From Takifugu bimaculatus (lineage: Eukaryota > Chordata > Actinopteri > Tetraodontiformes > Tetraodontidae), in NCBI GenBank assembly GCA_004026145.2, contig CP034975.1:5604955-5668954 (forward strand): 64,000 bases of DNA, read 5' to 3'. Positions 21,892 through 31,643 of the stretch are shown in pieces. Within the stretch, counting starts at the first letter, position 1. Each line of letters opens with the position of its first letter. The translations under genes were made by a program, and so were the position numbers. Under the pieces are notes generated by a model that was not told the origin of the DNA, did not search any database, and saw only the letters and a program-made list of their open reading frames with translations.

Positions 21892-22578
21892 ATGCTGCTG
21901 CTGCTCCTGGGGATCGTCCTGCTGCACATCGCGGCTCTGGTCCTCCTCTTTGTGGCGACGATAGTCAGCGTGAGTGCAACATGTGTTCATCCAAACCTCC
22001 CCGTCTCGTGAGGACGCGAGGCGTTCTGCCAGGTGCTGATGGGTGTGTGTGTGTGTGCGTGTGTGTGTTTCTGACAGGTGTGGACATCGAGTGAAACCAG
22101 CACCTCAGACCTCTGGATCAATTGCACCACCACCAGTTTGGGGCAGCGCTGTGACCCGGCATCAACTGGAGGTCAGACATCACTTGTTGTGCTGCTGTGA
22201 TAAACATGTTGGGGGGGGGGGGGGTGGGGGGGCTCCTGCTGGGCCTTTTTATCGTTGCTGTGGTCAAAAGTTGCAGGAAATGTCCCACGTTTCACCCTCA
22301 TCAGACCGATGCAGCCTGGAGCTTTCTGCTGAAATCAAACAGTCATTTCTATGAGTGGATGCTGTGGGTGTGCCACCCCCCCCCACCCGGGGGATCTGGC
22401 GCCATCTAGGGAAGAGAATGCGCCGGTGCCGTAGTGGCGTGCTAGCTGATAGGCTGCCGTCGTATAAATAGTCGTGGTGTGATGTCCATATTCAGGTGTG
22501 GCGCTGGAAGCTGGAGGTGGCAGCAGTCTGGGAGCTGCGGGCAACGTGGGCGGGGCTGCGGAGTATTTAAAGTTTTAC

Positions 22579-22627
<49 letters not shown>

Positions 22628-25600
22628 GAAGCCGGGAGACCTTGGACCACAGCACACTGTCGGGGGACACGCCCAGTATCAGAGAGAGTCCGGTGTGACC
22701 ACTGGGCCAGTACAAGGCAGCAGCAGGGACTTGCGTAGACCCCCCCTCAGAGGGGCGGATTCAAAGACCCCCCCTCCCCCATTTTCATTCCATTTATGCT
22801 CAGTAAGGAGTTCAGGGAGATTCACTGGCCCCCGTGTGCACGTAAATGTGCCGTCAGAGTGGTGCAGGAGCTGCCGGCTGCAGCAGGGTGATGTCAGCGC
22901 TCCAGAATGAGCCGCGCTGCTGCCCCTGCCCCTGCCCCTGCCCCTGCCCCTGCCCCTGCCCCTGCCCCTGCTGCTGCCCCTGCCCCTGCCCCTGCCCCTG
23001 CCCCTGCCCCTGCCCCTGCCCCTGCCCCTGCCCCTGCCGGGCTCTGCCAGGTAGTTTGATGGCAGCCGGTTTGTTTGAGCCTCCATCACCAGTGCACTGA
23101 CGTGTGATGTTTATTTAAGAAGGGCCCGTGTTGGCGGGGCGGAGGGGCGGGTTCAAGAGATGGAAGATAGCGCTCTGCTGTTATGGCATGAGTGAGCGGG
23201 GGAGGGGGGGAGGGGGTGGGGGGGGTAGGGTGGGGTGGGGGCTGTTTTCTGAAAGTTCTGCTGAGCGGCCGAGTTCCTTTAGAGGGAGCCGTAATGGTGG
23301 CGGCTCGCTGTTATTTCAGGGCCTTTGTCATTGCCTTAGGGGCACAATATTAATTTTGGCCACCCTGGGGCGGGGGTGGGGGGTGGGGGGGCGAGCCCCC
23401 GTCAAACATCGCGTTCCACCCCGTGGAATTTACTCCCTCTAAAATTAGCTTTGGGAAAAGAATGTCCTCATCCCCAACACAGAGCCGCAATACATAAACA
23501 CGCTAAAGTAAATATTACCACTCTTTTATTTTTGTCGTGGGTCGTCTGCTGTGGGGGGGTGGGGGTGGGGGTGGGTGGGTGTGTGTGTGTGGGTGTGTGT
23601 GTGTGTGTGTGGAGGTGGGGGGGGACAGTGTCAGAGCACAGTCCTGTTTGGACTTCCAGTGGAAAAAGCGTCCCTGAACATGACTAATTCCTGCTTATCG
23701 GTGTTATATTCTGAGCCTGGTCTCATGCTAGGAAATGGCCCCCGTGTGCCCCCCCCCGTGTGGCCCCCCTTTCCTACGAGCGGCCAGCGGGGGGAAGGAA
23801 GGAGGACAAGATGTGTGTTTACCAGACGGCGGTGATGTATTGTTGGCGTGAGCGGCAGTCGCAGAGAGGCCACGGAACGTTGGAGCCGTTCCTCAGGGCG
23901 TCGTCGCCCGGTTATATAACCAAAGCAGGGAATCTGATTGTTGCTCTCCTGGCCGACGTTAGCGGACGGGGATCGGCCGAGTGTCACGTTTCCTCCCATA
24001 TCTCATCCGTCAAGCGAGTGGTCGCCAGGACACGCTTATCGTGAGCGACCCGAGCGCAGGCCGCCGCCGCCGGGCCATAAATCAGGACGCTGGGAGGGAC
24101 TAAATGAGGGGAGATTTAGGGGGAAACACGTTTAGCCGTGATGTCACTTCCTCTTTTTGTTGCGCGTGTTGTCAGGCCTAATGGATTCTGTTGCAGCGCA
24201 CCTCCGTTAAGCCGCTTCAGGAGGGAGTTGACGGCGGAAGCATCGATGGAAATGTTGAAGGGAAGATGAGGAACGCAGCAGATGCGAAGGACGCAAACAG
24301 GAAACGGGGCAACGAGGTCTTCGTGGGGCAGAAGCATCAGCGGGCCTCAGATCAATCGGACAGATTAAGCCAGGACACAGCGTCTCCTCAGGAAACCTGA
24401 GAGGGGCGCGAGGCGGCACGGGTTCCTCTTAGACAAGAAATAGAGCCTGCCTGGACATTATGGGATTCCCATCATGGTGGCATTGAGCCCAAACACAATC
24501 AGGAGACCTCCTGGTCAATACAGGTGTCTAATGGGTTAATGGCTTCCTGCAGCCCGACGAGCTGCAATGATCGATGTGGTGCATTTACTCATAGGTACAG
24601 CTGGGGGGGTGGGGGGGGGGGGTGGGTGGGAGGGGGGGGGTTACACAGCCAGCTTTTAGGAACCAGATACCTAGCTTTCATTGTTATGGCTCCATTACAC
24701 ATTCCCAGAAAACACAGGCTGGGGAGGAACGTTGAAGCCCACTCTGCTGCTCCTCTTATCTCGCATGGTTCTATGGTCTAATGATGACATGTCAGGTATT
24801 GACGGCACTCTCCTCTCCCCCCCCCCCCCCTTCTCCCCCCCCCCCCACAGAGTGGATTCAGGCGGTCCAGGCTCTCATGATCCTCTCCATCATCTTCAGT
24901 TGCCTGTCTCTCTTCCTGTTCTTCTGCCAGCTCTTCACTCTGCAGAAAGGCGGACGCTTCTTCCTCACCGGAACCTTCCAGATTCTTGCCAGTGAGTTCA
25001 ACCCCCCCCCCCCCCCACACACACACACACAAATACAGAACAGATCACATGTCCAGCTGTATGCGCCCGTCAGTGGCAACATTAACAGCACTGAGGAGGT
25101 CCAGGAGTAACAGTGTGACAGCTCTGGGGTCCGTGCACACGCCAGAAACATTATCCCAGGCCCACCGTCCCAACAGTGACCCCCAAACTCATTCCAGACT
25201 AGAAATAGCATTCAGGAATTCAGCCCGAGCCCTCCGAATTCCCCAGATCCCAGTCGGCTTTGGCGCTCCAGAGAGGAGGGACGGAAACCAACCGTAGCCC
25301 CCAAAAGAGGGAGAAGACAACCGGGGTCGACGTTAGCGCGTTTGCTGCGTTGGACGTCACGAATAAAACACTCAAATTTGCAGAATTGCTAAAGCTAATC
25401 GGGGGTCGTCCTGCCAAACGAGGATGAAACGACGAGCTAACGGGCTCATTCTCCCCTTGTCCATTGTCCTTGGCGGCCTTTCAGCCGGGCGCCGCCTCTG
25501 CTGCCAGTCCTTTGTGTGCTCTCTTGGCAGCCCTTTCCAACACCCCAGGTCCGCTCGCTGCGCCGTGCCAGAGCATTGCTCCGGACCCGCGGGTGCCCAC

Positions 25601-25886
25601 TCAGCCAAACAGCAACGGCGCTCGGCGCCACGCCAGCGGGCTGAAATGTCACGGCGGGCGGGCGGAACCGCTCGTGCCCCTCTAGACCAGCCGTCACGTG
25701 ACCTGTCTCTTTCCCTCCCGTTCAGGTTTGTTCGTGATGAGCGGCGCCATCATCTACACGGTGATGAGTCCGGAGTGGGTGCCGCAGATAAACGCCTTCG
25801 GCTACTCCTACATCCTGGCGTGGGTGGCCTTCCCGTTGGCGCTGATCAGCGGCCTCATCTACGTCATCTTGAGGAAGCGAGAATGA
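21892..25886 (+). CDS. pmp22: Peripheral myelin protein 22, four coding exons
   Basis: Encodes a 157-residue tetraspan protein (human 160) of the PMP22/EMP/claudin superfamily, a component of compact myelin and epithelial membranes. Coding exons: 21892-21969, 22078-22171, 24851-24991, 25726-25886; total 474 nt, all GT-AG. The exon phases fit the family, and the first (78 nt) and third (141 nt) coding exons have the lengths I recall for human PMP22. TM1 is about residues 2-25 (MLLLLLGIVLLHIAALV, with H12 and L16 conserved). The first extracellular loop has W28, W39, the C42/C51 pair and the N-glycosylation sequon N41-C-T at the conserved position. TM2 is about 64-86 (ILSIIF...LFLFFCQLF), TM3 about 94-117 and TM4 about 131-152 (YILAWVAFPLALISGLIYVI), ending in LRKRE. 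The codon split across the third intron gives Ser105 where human has Gly107. Teleosts have two pmp22 copies; which one this is cannot be told here. Confidence 0.96.
22582..22623. repeat. (TG)n microsatellite in pmp22 intron
   Basis: About 21 TG units, seen directly. Confidence 0.95.
22919..23038. repeat. (CCCCTG)n hexanucleotide array
   Basis: About 19-20 hexamer units with one interruption (ctgctgcccc) near 22970. The minus strand is a regular series of GGGG separated by CA, a strong G-quadruplex pattern on the template strand of pmp22. Reading frames here give Cys-Pro or Gly-Arg repeats only. Confidence 0.95.
23190..23245. repeat. G-rich tract
   Basis: A dense run of GGGG blocks separated by single A or T bases in the pmp22 intron. 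Low-complexity, seen directly. Confidence 0.75.
23552..23624. repeat. G/T-rich tract with (TG)n
   Basis: gggtggggg blocks followed by TG repeats, seen directly. Low-complexity. Confidence 0.8.
24992..25725 (+). other. pmp22: pmp22 last intron
   Basis: A 734-bp intron starting GTGAGT and ending ttcag. A C run and a short CA repeat (about 25002-25031) follow the donor closely. Nothing else recognisable. Confidence 0.8.
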
Positions 25887-27043
25887 GCCGGGCCCAGCGC
25901 TCCCAGTGCTCCCAGTAACCCCCTGACCAGCTGCAAGTGTCATCAGTCCCTGTATGAAATATAAGTTCTAACACCTCTGCAACAACGGCCGCCGGCGCCG
26001 CCAGGCCGCCGCCGCCAGACCACAGCCAGGGTGGTTTCAGCAAACATCGTCACGCAAACCAGAAACAACCGATATCGTCTCAGTCAAAGATGTATATAGT
26101 ATCTATGGTTTAAAGCCTATTTATAACACTTTTTACATATATGTACATAGAACTTGTGTTGCCCTGTCGATTGCTACCCCAGTTAGCTTTGTGTTAGCTG
26201 ATTAAGTGCCTTGTTTTTGTTTGTGATGATGAAATAATGCCATGTCGTTGTGTTTTCGTTGCATCTCCTCTTTTGGTAATTGCCACTAAAATAGTAAAAG
26301 TTCATCAAAAGGTGTTTGTGGACGTATATTAACCGCAGTGCATGAATGGAAGCATCAGGAAGTTGTTGTTGTTGTTGTGTGGTAGGCTCGCTCCTCTCGG
26401 AGGACGGGCAACAGCCCAGAACTTTAGGACTTTAGCTTTTGCAGGCGTGGTTTTTGCAGGTTTCCTTTTTATCTTATTTTCAACAAAAGATGGTGCTACA
26501 TATTTATCATTCCTATTACCGATAACTATCATTTACAGCGGAGTGACGTTTGTCGAGTCAATCAGCTTTCGCCATTAATTACAGTAAGAATCAGCAACTG
26601 AGGTACACGGTGTTGTTTTTGGCTGCAGAGCTAAAGGAGCCTGGGGTGGAACGTCAGTATTAGAGCATCAGTGAAGAGGCCAAACAGAAATCTTGCTTTA
26701 TTTCAGCGCTCGCCGCCTTCGTGTGCGCTCAAACCAAACTGCCTTGAGTTGCCCCCAACGACGCGACCCATCGCAGCCTAGGAACCAAATCTCTATTTGA
26801 CGAGGGGAGAAAGACTCGAAGCCATATGGAAGTAGCCGACGGTGGGGCGGACCCTGGCTGTCCGTGAGCGGGAGGGGAGGGGAGGGGAGGGCAGGAAGGC
26901 AAATGTCTGTTTCACATACTTGAAGTCTGACACGCTGCAGTCTCGGCCCACTGACATCTCCATGTATCCACTGTAGGAAACACTGTTTTTTATGTTGTGC
27001 GTAACGTGCTGACAGCAACCTAGCTGAGCAATCACCTAATAAA
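25887..27043 (+). other. pmp22: Probable pmp22 3' UTR and flank
   Basis: AT-rich non-coding sequence after the stop, including a stretch with repeated tatat/acata motifs at 26090-26150 that looks like 3' UTR. The first canonical AATAAA is at 27038-27043, which would give a 1.15 kb 3' UTR. A shorter UTR ending near 26,300 with a variant signal is also possible. Confidence 0.4.
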
Positions 27044-27598
27044 CTACTATGACGTTAGCTAATGTGGCGTTCCGCTGTTATAAGGGACTGGACTAACGCT
27101 TGGTGCATGCGGAGCTGAAAATTGTCATTGTCAAAGCTGCTTCTGAACATCTCTGTGCTACGAGCGTCATGTGGAAAAGCAACCAGAGGGGCTAGGTACC
27201 ATCGGGACGTGTCTGTCTGCCCCCCCCCATCCCGCGTGCGACCAGCATTGAGGCAAACGCCATCCCAAGCCGGTTATTCCAAACACGCAGCTCCGGTTTC
27301 AGTGTCGACGGTGTCTCCAGCAGCAGGAATGAGAGGACGCCATCTCCCACCTGACGTCTCCCGGGGTGGGCGAGAGTAGCTTTTACCCATGATGCTCGTT
27401 ACTGCACTGCTGGGTCCAGTTAGAAGAGACGCGCTCTAATGACAACTGCCCGACCGCGGTGTGTGAAATGACAAGTGTCCACGCTGTGTTTACACCTGAA
27501 CTCCTAAACGCTCTCGCCAAGTGAACTTTAATCATTAAAGGATGTTTCTTACCACCAAAAAACAGCCTGTCTCTGTGTCTCAATAGCAGCAATTGTCC

Positions 27599-27649
27599 CA
27601 CACACACACACACACACACAGAAAGAGAGAGAGAGAGAGAGAGAGAGTG
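27599..27649. repeat. (CA)n followed by (GA)n
   Basis: About ten CA units and then about twelve GA units, seen directly. Confidence 0.93.
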
Positions 27650-27921
27650 CAGCAGTGGAATTTCTATCCAACATCTACTGCATTTAAGGAGCGTGCACGA
27701 GCAGACGCATCCAAATCTCCAGCCATGAAAGAGAACTCTATGGAGGAGGATTCCTGTTGCAGGCCTGAGAGGTCGTCCCTCTCCCACTCTGGCATTCCAG
27801 CGCTGGGTCAGCCGGGGACGCAGCATTCTGCTCCGGTCATTCATTCGGTCGTTCTCATTAATCTGAGTTTCTGCGTGTATATTTTTTTTTTGCAAAGTGT
27901 CATATTTCAACAGCCATCGAC

Positions 27922-27960
27922 TGATTCCACCCTTAAGCTTGATACTTAAGGGTGGAATCA
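27922..27960. repeat. Perfect 16-bp inverted repeat (hairpin)
   Basis: TGATTCCACCCTTAAG at 27922-27937 is followed, after a 7-nt loop (cttgata), by its exact reverse complement at 27945-27960. A further 5-bp pairing (cagcc at 27911-27915 with ggctg at 27962-27966) extends the stem past an asymmetric bulge. Could be a foldback-element footprint or a structured RNA; nothing here decides. Confidence 0.9.
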
Positions 27961-28010
27961 AGGCTGCACTAAGTTGTTAAAGCGGCCAGCCCATCATTGC
28001 TTGTGTAATA

Positions 28011-28025
28011 CCGCCCCCTGCTGGA
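28011..28025 (-). promoter_or_regulatory. CTCF-like motif
   Basis: On the minus strand this reads TCCAGCAGGGGGCGG, matching CCASYAGRKGGC. It lies 2.1 kb past the pmp22 stop and points left, back towards pmp22. Motif match only. Confidence 0.45.
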
Positions 28026-28076
28026 TGTAGATCATCACAACAGCGGAAGTAACCTTTCAAAATAATTTGGTCAACA

Positions 28077-28091
28077 CTGCCCCCGTGTGGT
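28077..28091 (-). promoter_or_regulatory. Second CTCF-like motif, same orientation
   Basis: On the minus strand this reads ACCACACGGGGGCAG, matching the CCNCNNGGNGGCAG form. It is 66 bp from the preceding motif and in the same orientation. Motif match only. Confidence 0.35.
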
Positions 28092-30685
28092 ACAGAATAA
28101 TCACTGCATCAACATATTATCTAGGTAGGAGGAGGTCATTTTTTATTTTTCAAATACTCACTTTTGCTTAAAAAATAAAATGTTTTAAACCCCATTAATC
28201 CCACACATGCTCATTAGGCCTCGTCCATAAATCTGCATGCGTGTGTGTGTGGGTGGTGTCTCTCCAGCATTAGCATGCGTTAATGTGATATCAGAGAGGT
28301 GATTTCTCTTACTGTCTCCTCTCTATTACACGTCCATCAGTCTAATGGACGCTCCTCCTCCTCCAGAACCATTACCAAGGCTTCCTTGGCACAACACATC
28401 ATTAGATGTATGAAAGACAAAGACCTTTTCCTCCTGTGATAAATGGTCGGATCATTTCAGGCCAAACTTAGGATAACAGCATAAAGAACCTCCACCAGCT
28501 GGTGCATGCTGGGCAGCCCTCCCAGCAAGAATAATAAGGCTTTTTATTACAAAAAACCCCAAAACAATCATATTTTTGCTGGTAAGAGAGGTACATAAGT
28601 ATTGACAGGCCTCTGAGTGTTGAAACTGGGGGGAGCTGAGAGTTCAATCGAAAACTCGGGCGTATGCAAACCGAGCAGACAGACAGTAGACGCATTTATC
28701 ACGTCCACTGGCAGGATGCCCCCCCCCCACCAGACTATTGTTCCTTCATAGCTACTTGATGGAAGCAGCACCTGGTTGGTATTAAGCTTTTTGGCATTCT
28801 CAAGCTGCACTTTTGGAACCAGTGCTCCGCGTCTCCGGTTTGGGGCCGGGGGGGCCTCGCGGGTGTCTGGGGACTCGGCGCGTCATTGCGTCACCATCAC
28901 GAGGTCAAAGACAAGCTTTTAAAACAATCACCCTCCCAAAATGATGCTAAAAACACCCACTGTCTTGTCCTACCTCGGCCAGTGTCCCCACCTCCCGCCC
29001 CCCCTGCTCCTCAGGTCTACCGGGACATCATATTTCCTCATTTCTGGAGCCCAAAGCGGGGGTGCAAACAGAAGGTCCACCTCAATCTATCACAGCGCCT
29101 TCAAGGGTACGGGCGTGCACGATGACAGGCACAAAATCGTAGAGTCGGTGGGGCGGGGGGGCGTAACAGAAGCAATTAAGGCTCATGAAAGGCAAATGGG
29201 GCTTTATATCTGTGGTCTGGGGTGGGGGGGTGGGTCCCCATCTGCTTGCTATCACGAGCAGTGGACGCCCTCTAGCTCCTGGTAATTTGTAGCTTTAATA
29301 ATGTCGCTCCATCAGCTGCGGGAGGACGGAGGAAGGAGAAGTTGGTGCATCTGGCTGAGATTAGATTGAGATGATCTGGTCAGCTCACATGGAGATCTGA
29401 CCTCTAACCCTTGAGCAAAGAGCTAATCGCATTTGGATGCTAGCACACAAGTATCCGTGCATCCACGTGCATCACAGGTGGGGACCCGGCCGACCCCCAG
29501 GTCCATAATTCAAGCTATACTTGGTCCTTTATATCCATAGAATGTCTGAGGATCATCAGGCTCCATCAGGATCCTGCTCCTGTGCCCGCCGTTCCTGTCC
29601 TTTAACCAACAACTCATCTGTCATGTAGCAAAGAAGGAGAGCATTGATCCCCAACCCACCCGCTCCAGCAACAGTCCCAGGGTCGAGACCGGGCCAAGGT
29701 CAAGAGCCCTCTCTGACCCCGAGAGTGTCCATCACGCTCAGAACACTAAACAATGATTGGCTCCTGAAGGAGGCGACGACTCAATCAAACTCTGCTTCTG
29801 CTTCAGATTAGGCCCAGGACGTAGCGGTAATCAGGTTACGGGCCCAGAAGGAGCAGGGGACACAGAGCAGAAGGGCTGCTTCAGATTCAAGGCTGTAAAG
29901 ATGCTCGTCGGGGTTTAAATATGGCTGCAGGATGATTTAAGCATCATTTAAGCCTCGTGGAACAAGCTTATTCCACTGAAACAGCCCCTAAGCTCCTGAC
30001 CATCTCTACGTGGACGGTGCACCACGATCTGAAGCTGATGTTCTTCTCCTGGCTGTAAAGGTCAAAGGTCAAGATTCCAAACCACAATCCGCCTGAGGCC
30101 CTCCTGCGTTGCTGTGGGGGGGAGCAGCTCATTTGTGTCTCCATGAAGCTCCATCAGCCCAGCCAGGACTCTTTAAGGGCACCTGAAGCAACTCCTGGTT
30201 ATCTCATCCGCCTCCCTGTGAATAAGTGAGTCAAGGAAAACCCAGAGATGATTAATTTCAGAGATTCCGACCTGCAGATGATGGAGGTGTCATTAGTTAA
30301 TTAGTCGGCTGCTTTCAGAGCTTTTGTGCGCTGGAAGCGGCGCTCCGCATACACGGAGACGAAGGCGGGTGATGAGGATGCTGTGATCAGAGCAGAGGCA
30401 GCACGCGCTGATAACAGGGCGCTGGTGAGCAGCAGGAAGTGCTGGAATCTGGGGACAAACCAGAAGGACAGATGGGAGATAAGAGGGAAAACAGGATGTC
30501 TGAGAGGGAGCGCGGCAGAGGAACAAAGAAAGAGTTTGATACATCCACGAAGCACTGAGGGACACGACGAGACGAACTCACCCTGCAGCGTTTAGTCACA
30601 CGGCGTCTGTTAGCAGATTTAGCATTTAAGCTAATCTAATGATTGAAGTCTGGAAAAGCCTTTAATGGTCGTGAGGGACAAACCG

Positions 30686-31506
30686 CGAGGGACAGGAGGG
30701 ACAGGAGAGACAGGAGAGACAGGAGGGACAGGAGAGACATGAGAGACATGAGGGACAGTAGAGACAGGAGGGACAGGAGAGACAGGAGGGACAGGAGAGA
30801 CATGAGAGATAGGAGGGACAGGAGAGACAGGAGGGACAGGAGAGACATGAGAGATAGGAGGGACAGGAGAGACAGGAGGGACAGGAGAGACAGGAGGGAC
30901 AGGAGGGACAGGAGAGACAGGAGGGACAGGAGGGACAGGAGGGAACAGGAGGGACAGGAGGGACAGGAGGGACAGAGAGACAGGAGAGACAGGAGGGACA
31001 GGAGGGACAGGAGGGACAGGAGAGACAGGAGGGACAGGAGGGACAGGAGGGACAGGAGGGAACAGGAGGGACAGGAGGGACAGGAGAGACAGGAGGGACA
31101 GGAGAGACAGGAGGGACAGGAGGGACGGAGATAGGAGGCAGGAGGGACAGGAGGGACAGGAAGACAGGAGAGACAGGAGACAGGAGAGACAGGAGGGACA
31201 GGAGGGACGGAGAGACAGGAGAGACAGGAGGGACAGGAGAGACAGGAGGGACAGGAGGGACGGAGAGATAGGAGGGACAGGAGGGACAGGAGGGACAGGA
31301 GGGACGGAGAGACAGGAGGGACAGGAGGGACAGGAGGGACAGGAGAGATAGGAGGGACAGGAGGGACAGGAGGGACAGGAGGGACAGGAGGGAACAGGAG
31401 GGACAGGAGGGACAGGAGGGACAGGAGGGGCAGGAGAGACAGGAGGGACAGGAGACAGGAGGGACAGGAGGGACGGAGAAATAGGAGGGACAGGAGGGAC
31501 AGGACA
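30686..31506. repeat. 9-bp minisatellite (gacaggagg / gacaggaga)
   Basis: About 90 tandem copies of a 9-bp unit alternating gggacagga and gagacagga, with occasional gatagga, gacatga and one-base insertions or deletions that shift the phase. Frames through it read as RDR-RDR repeats on + and LLS- or PVP-type repeats on -. No gene is implied. Confidence 0.95.
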
Positions 31507-31562
31507 GAAAGTCCCTGGAAAACTGCTGTAAATCTCTCTTACTTTCACTCTCCCTCCCTCCC

Positions 31563-31563
<1 letters not shown>

Positions 31564-31640
<77 letters not shown>
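31564..31640. repeat. (CA)n microsatellite
   Basis: About 38 CA units, about 60 bp after the 9-bp array. Seen directly. Confidence 0.96.

Positions 31641-31643
<3 letters not shown>

Larger units (their letters stand above)
22172..24850 (+). other. pmp22: pmp22 large intron
   Basis: A 2.68 kb intron between the second and third coding exons. It holds a TG microsatellite, a (CCCCTG)n array, several G-rich tracts, a weak CTCF-like core (22398-22410, minus strand) and an EGR-like site (22545-22553, cGTGGGCGG). It ends with a C-rich polypyrimidine tract and CAG. No exon is seen inside. Confidence 0.8.

Noticed and set aside
22679..23100. Gly-Arg and Cys-Pro repeat ORFs
   Set aside because: Translation of the (CCCCTG)n array inside the pmp22 intron.
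30631..31638. 335-residue minus-strand ORF (Leu/Ser and Pro/Val repeats) and the + strand Arg/Asp repeat ORF
   Set aside because: Products of the 9-bp array and the adjoining CA repeat.
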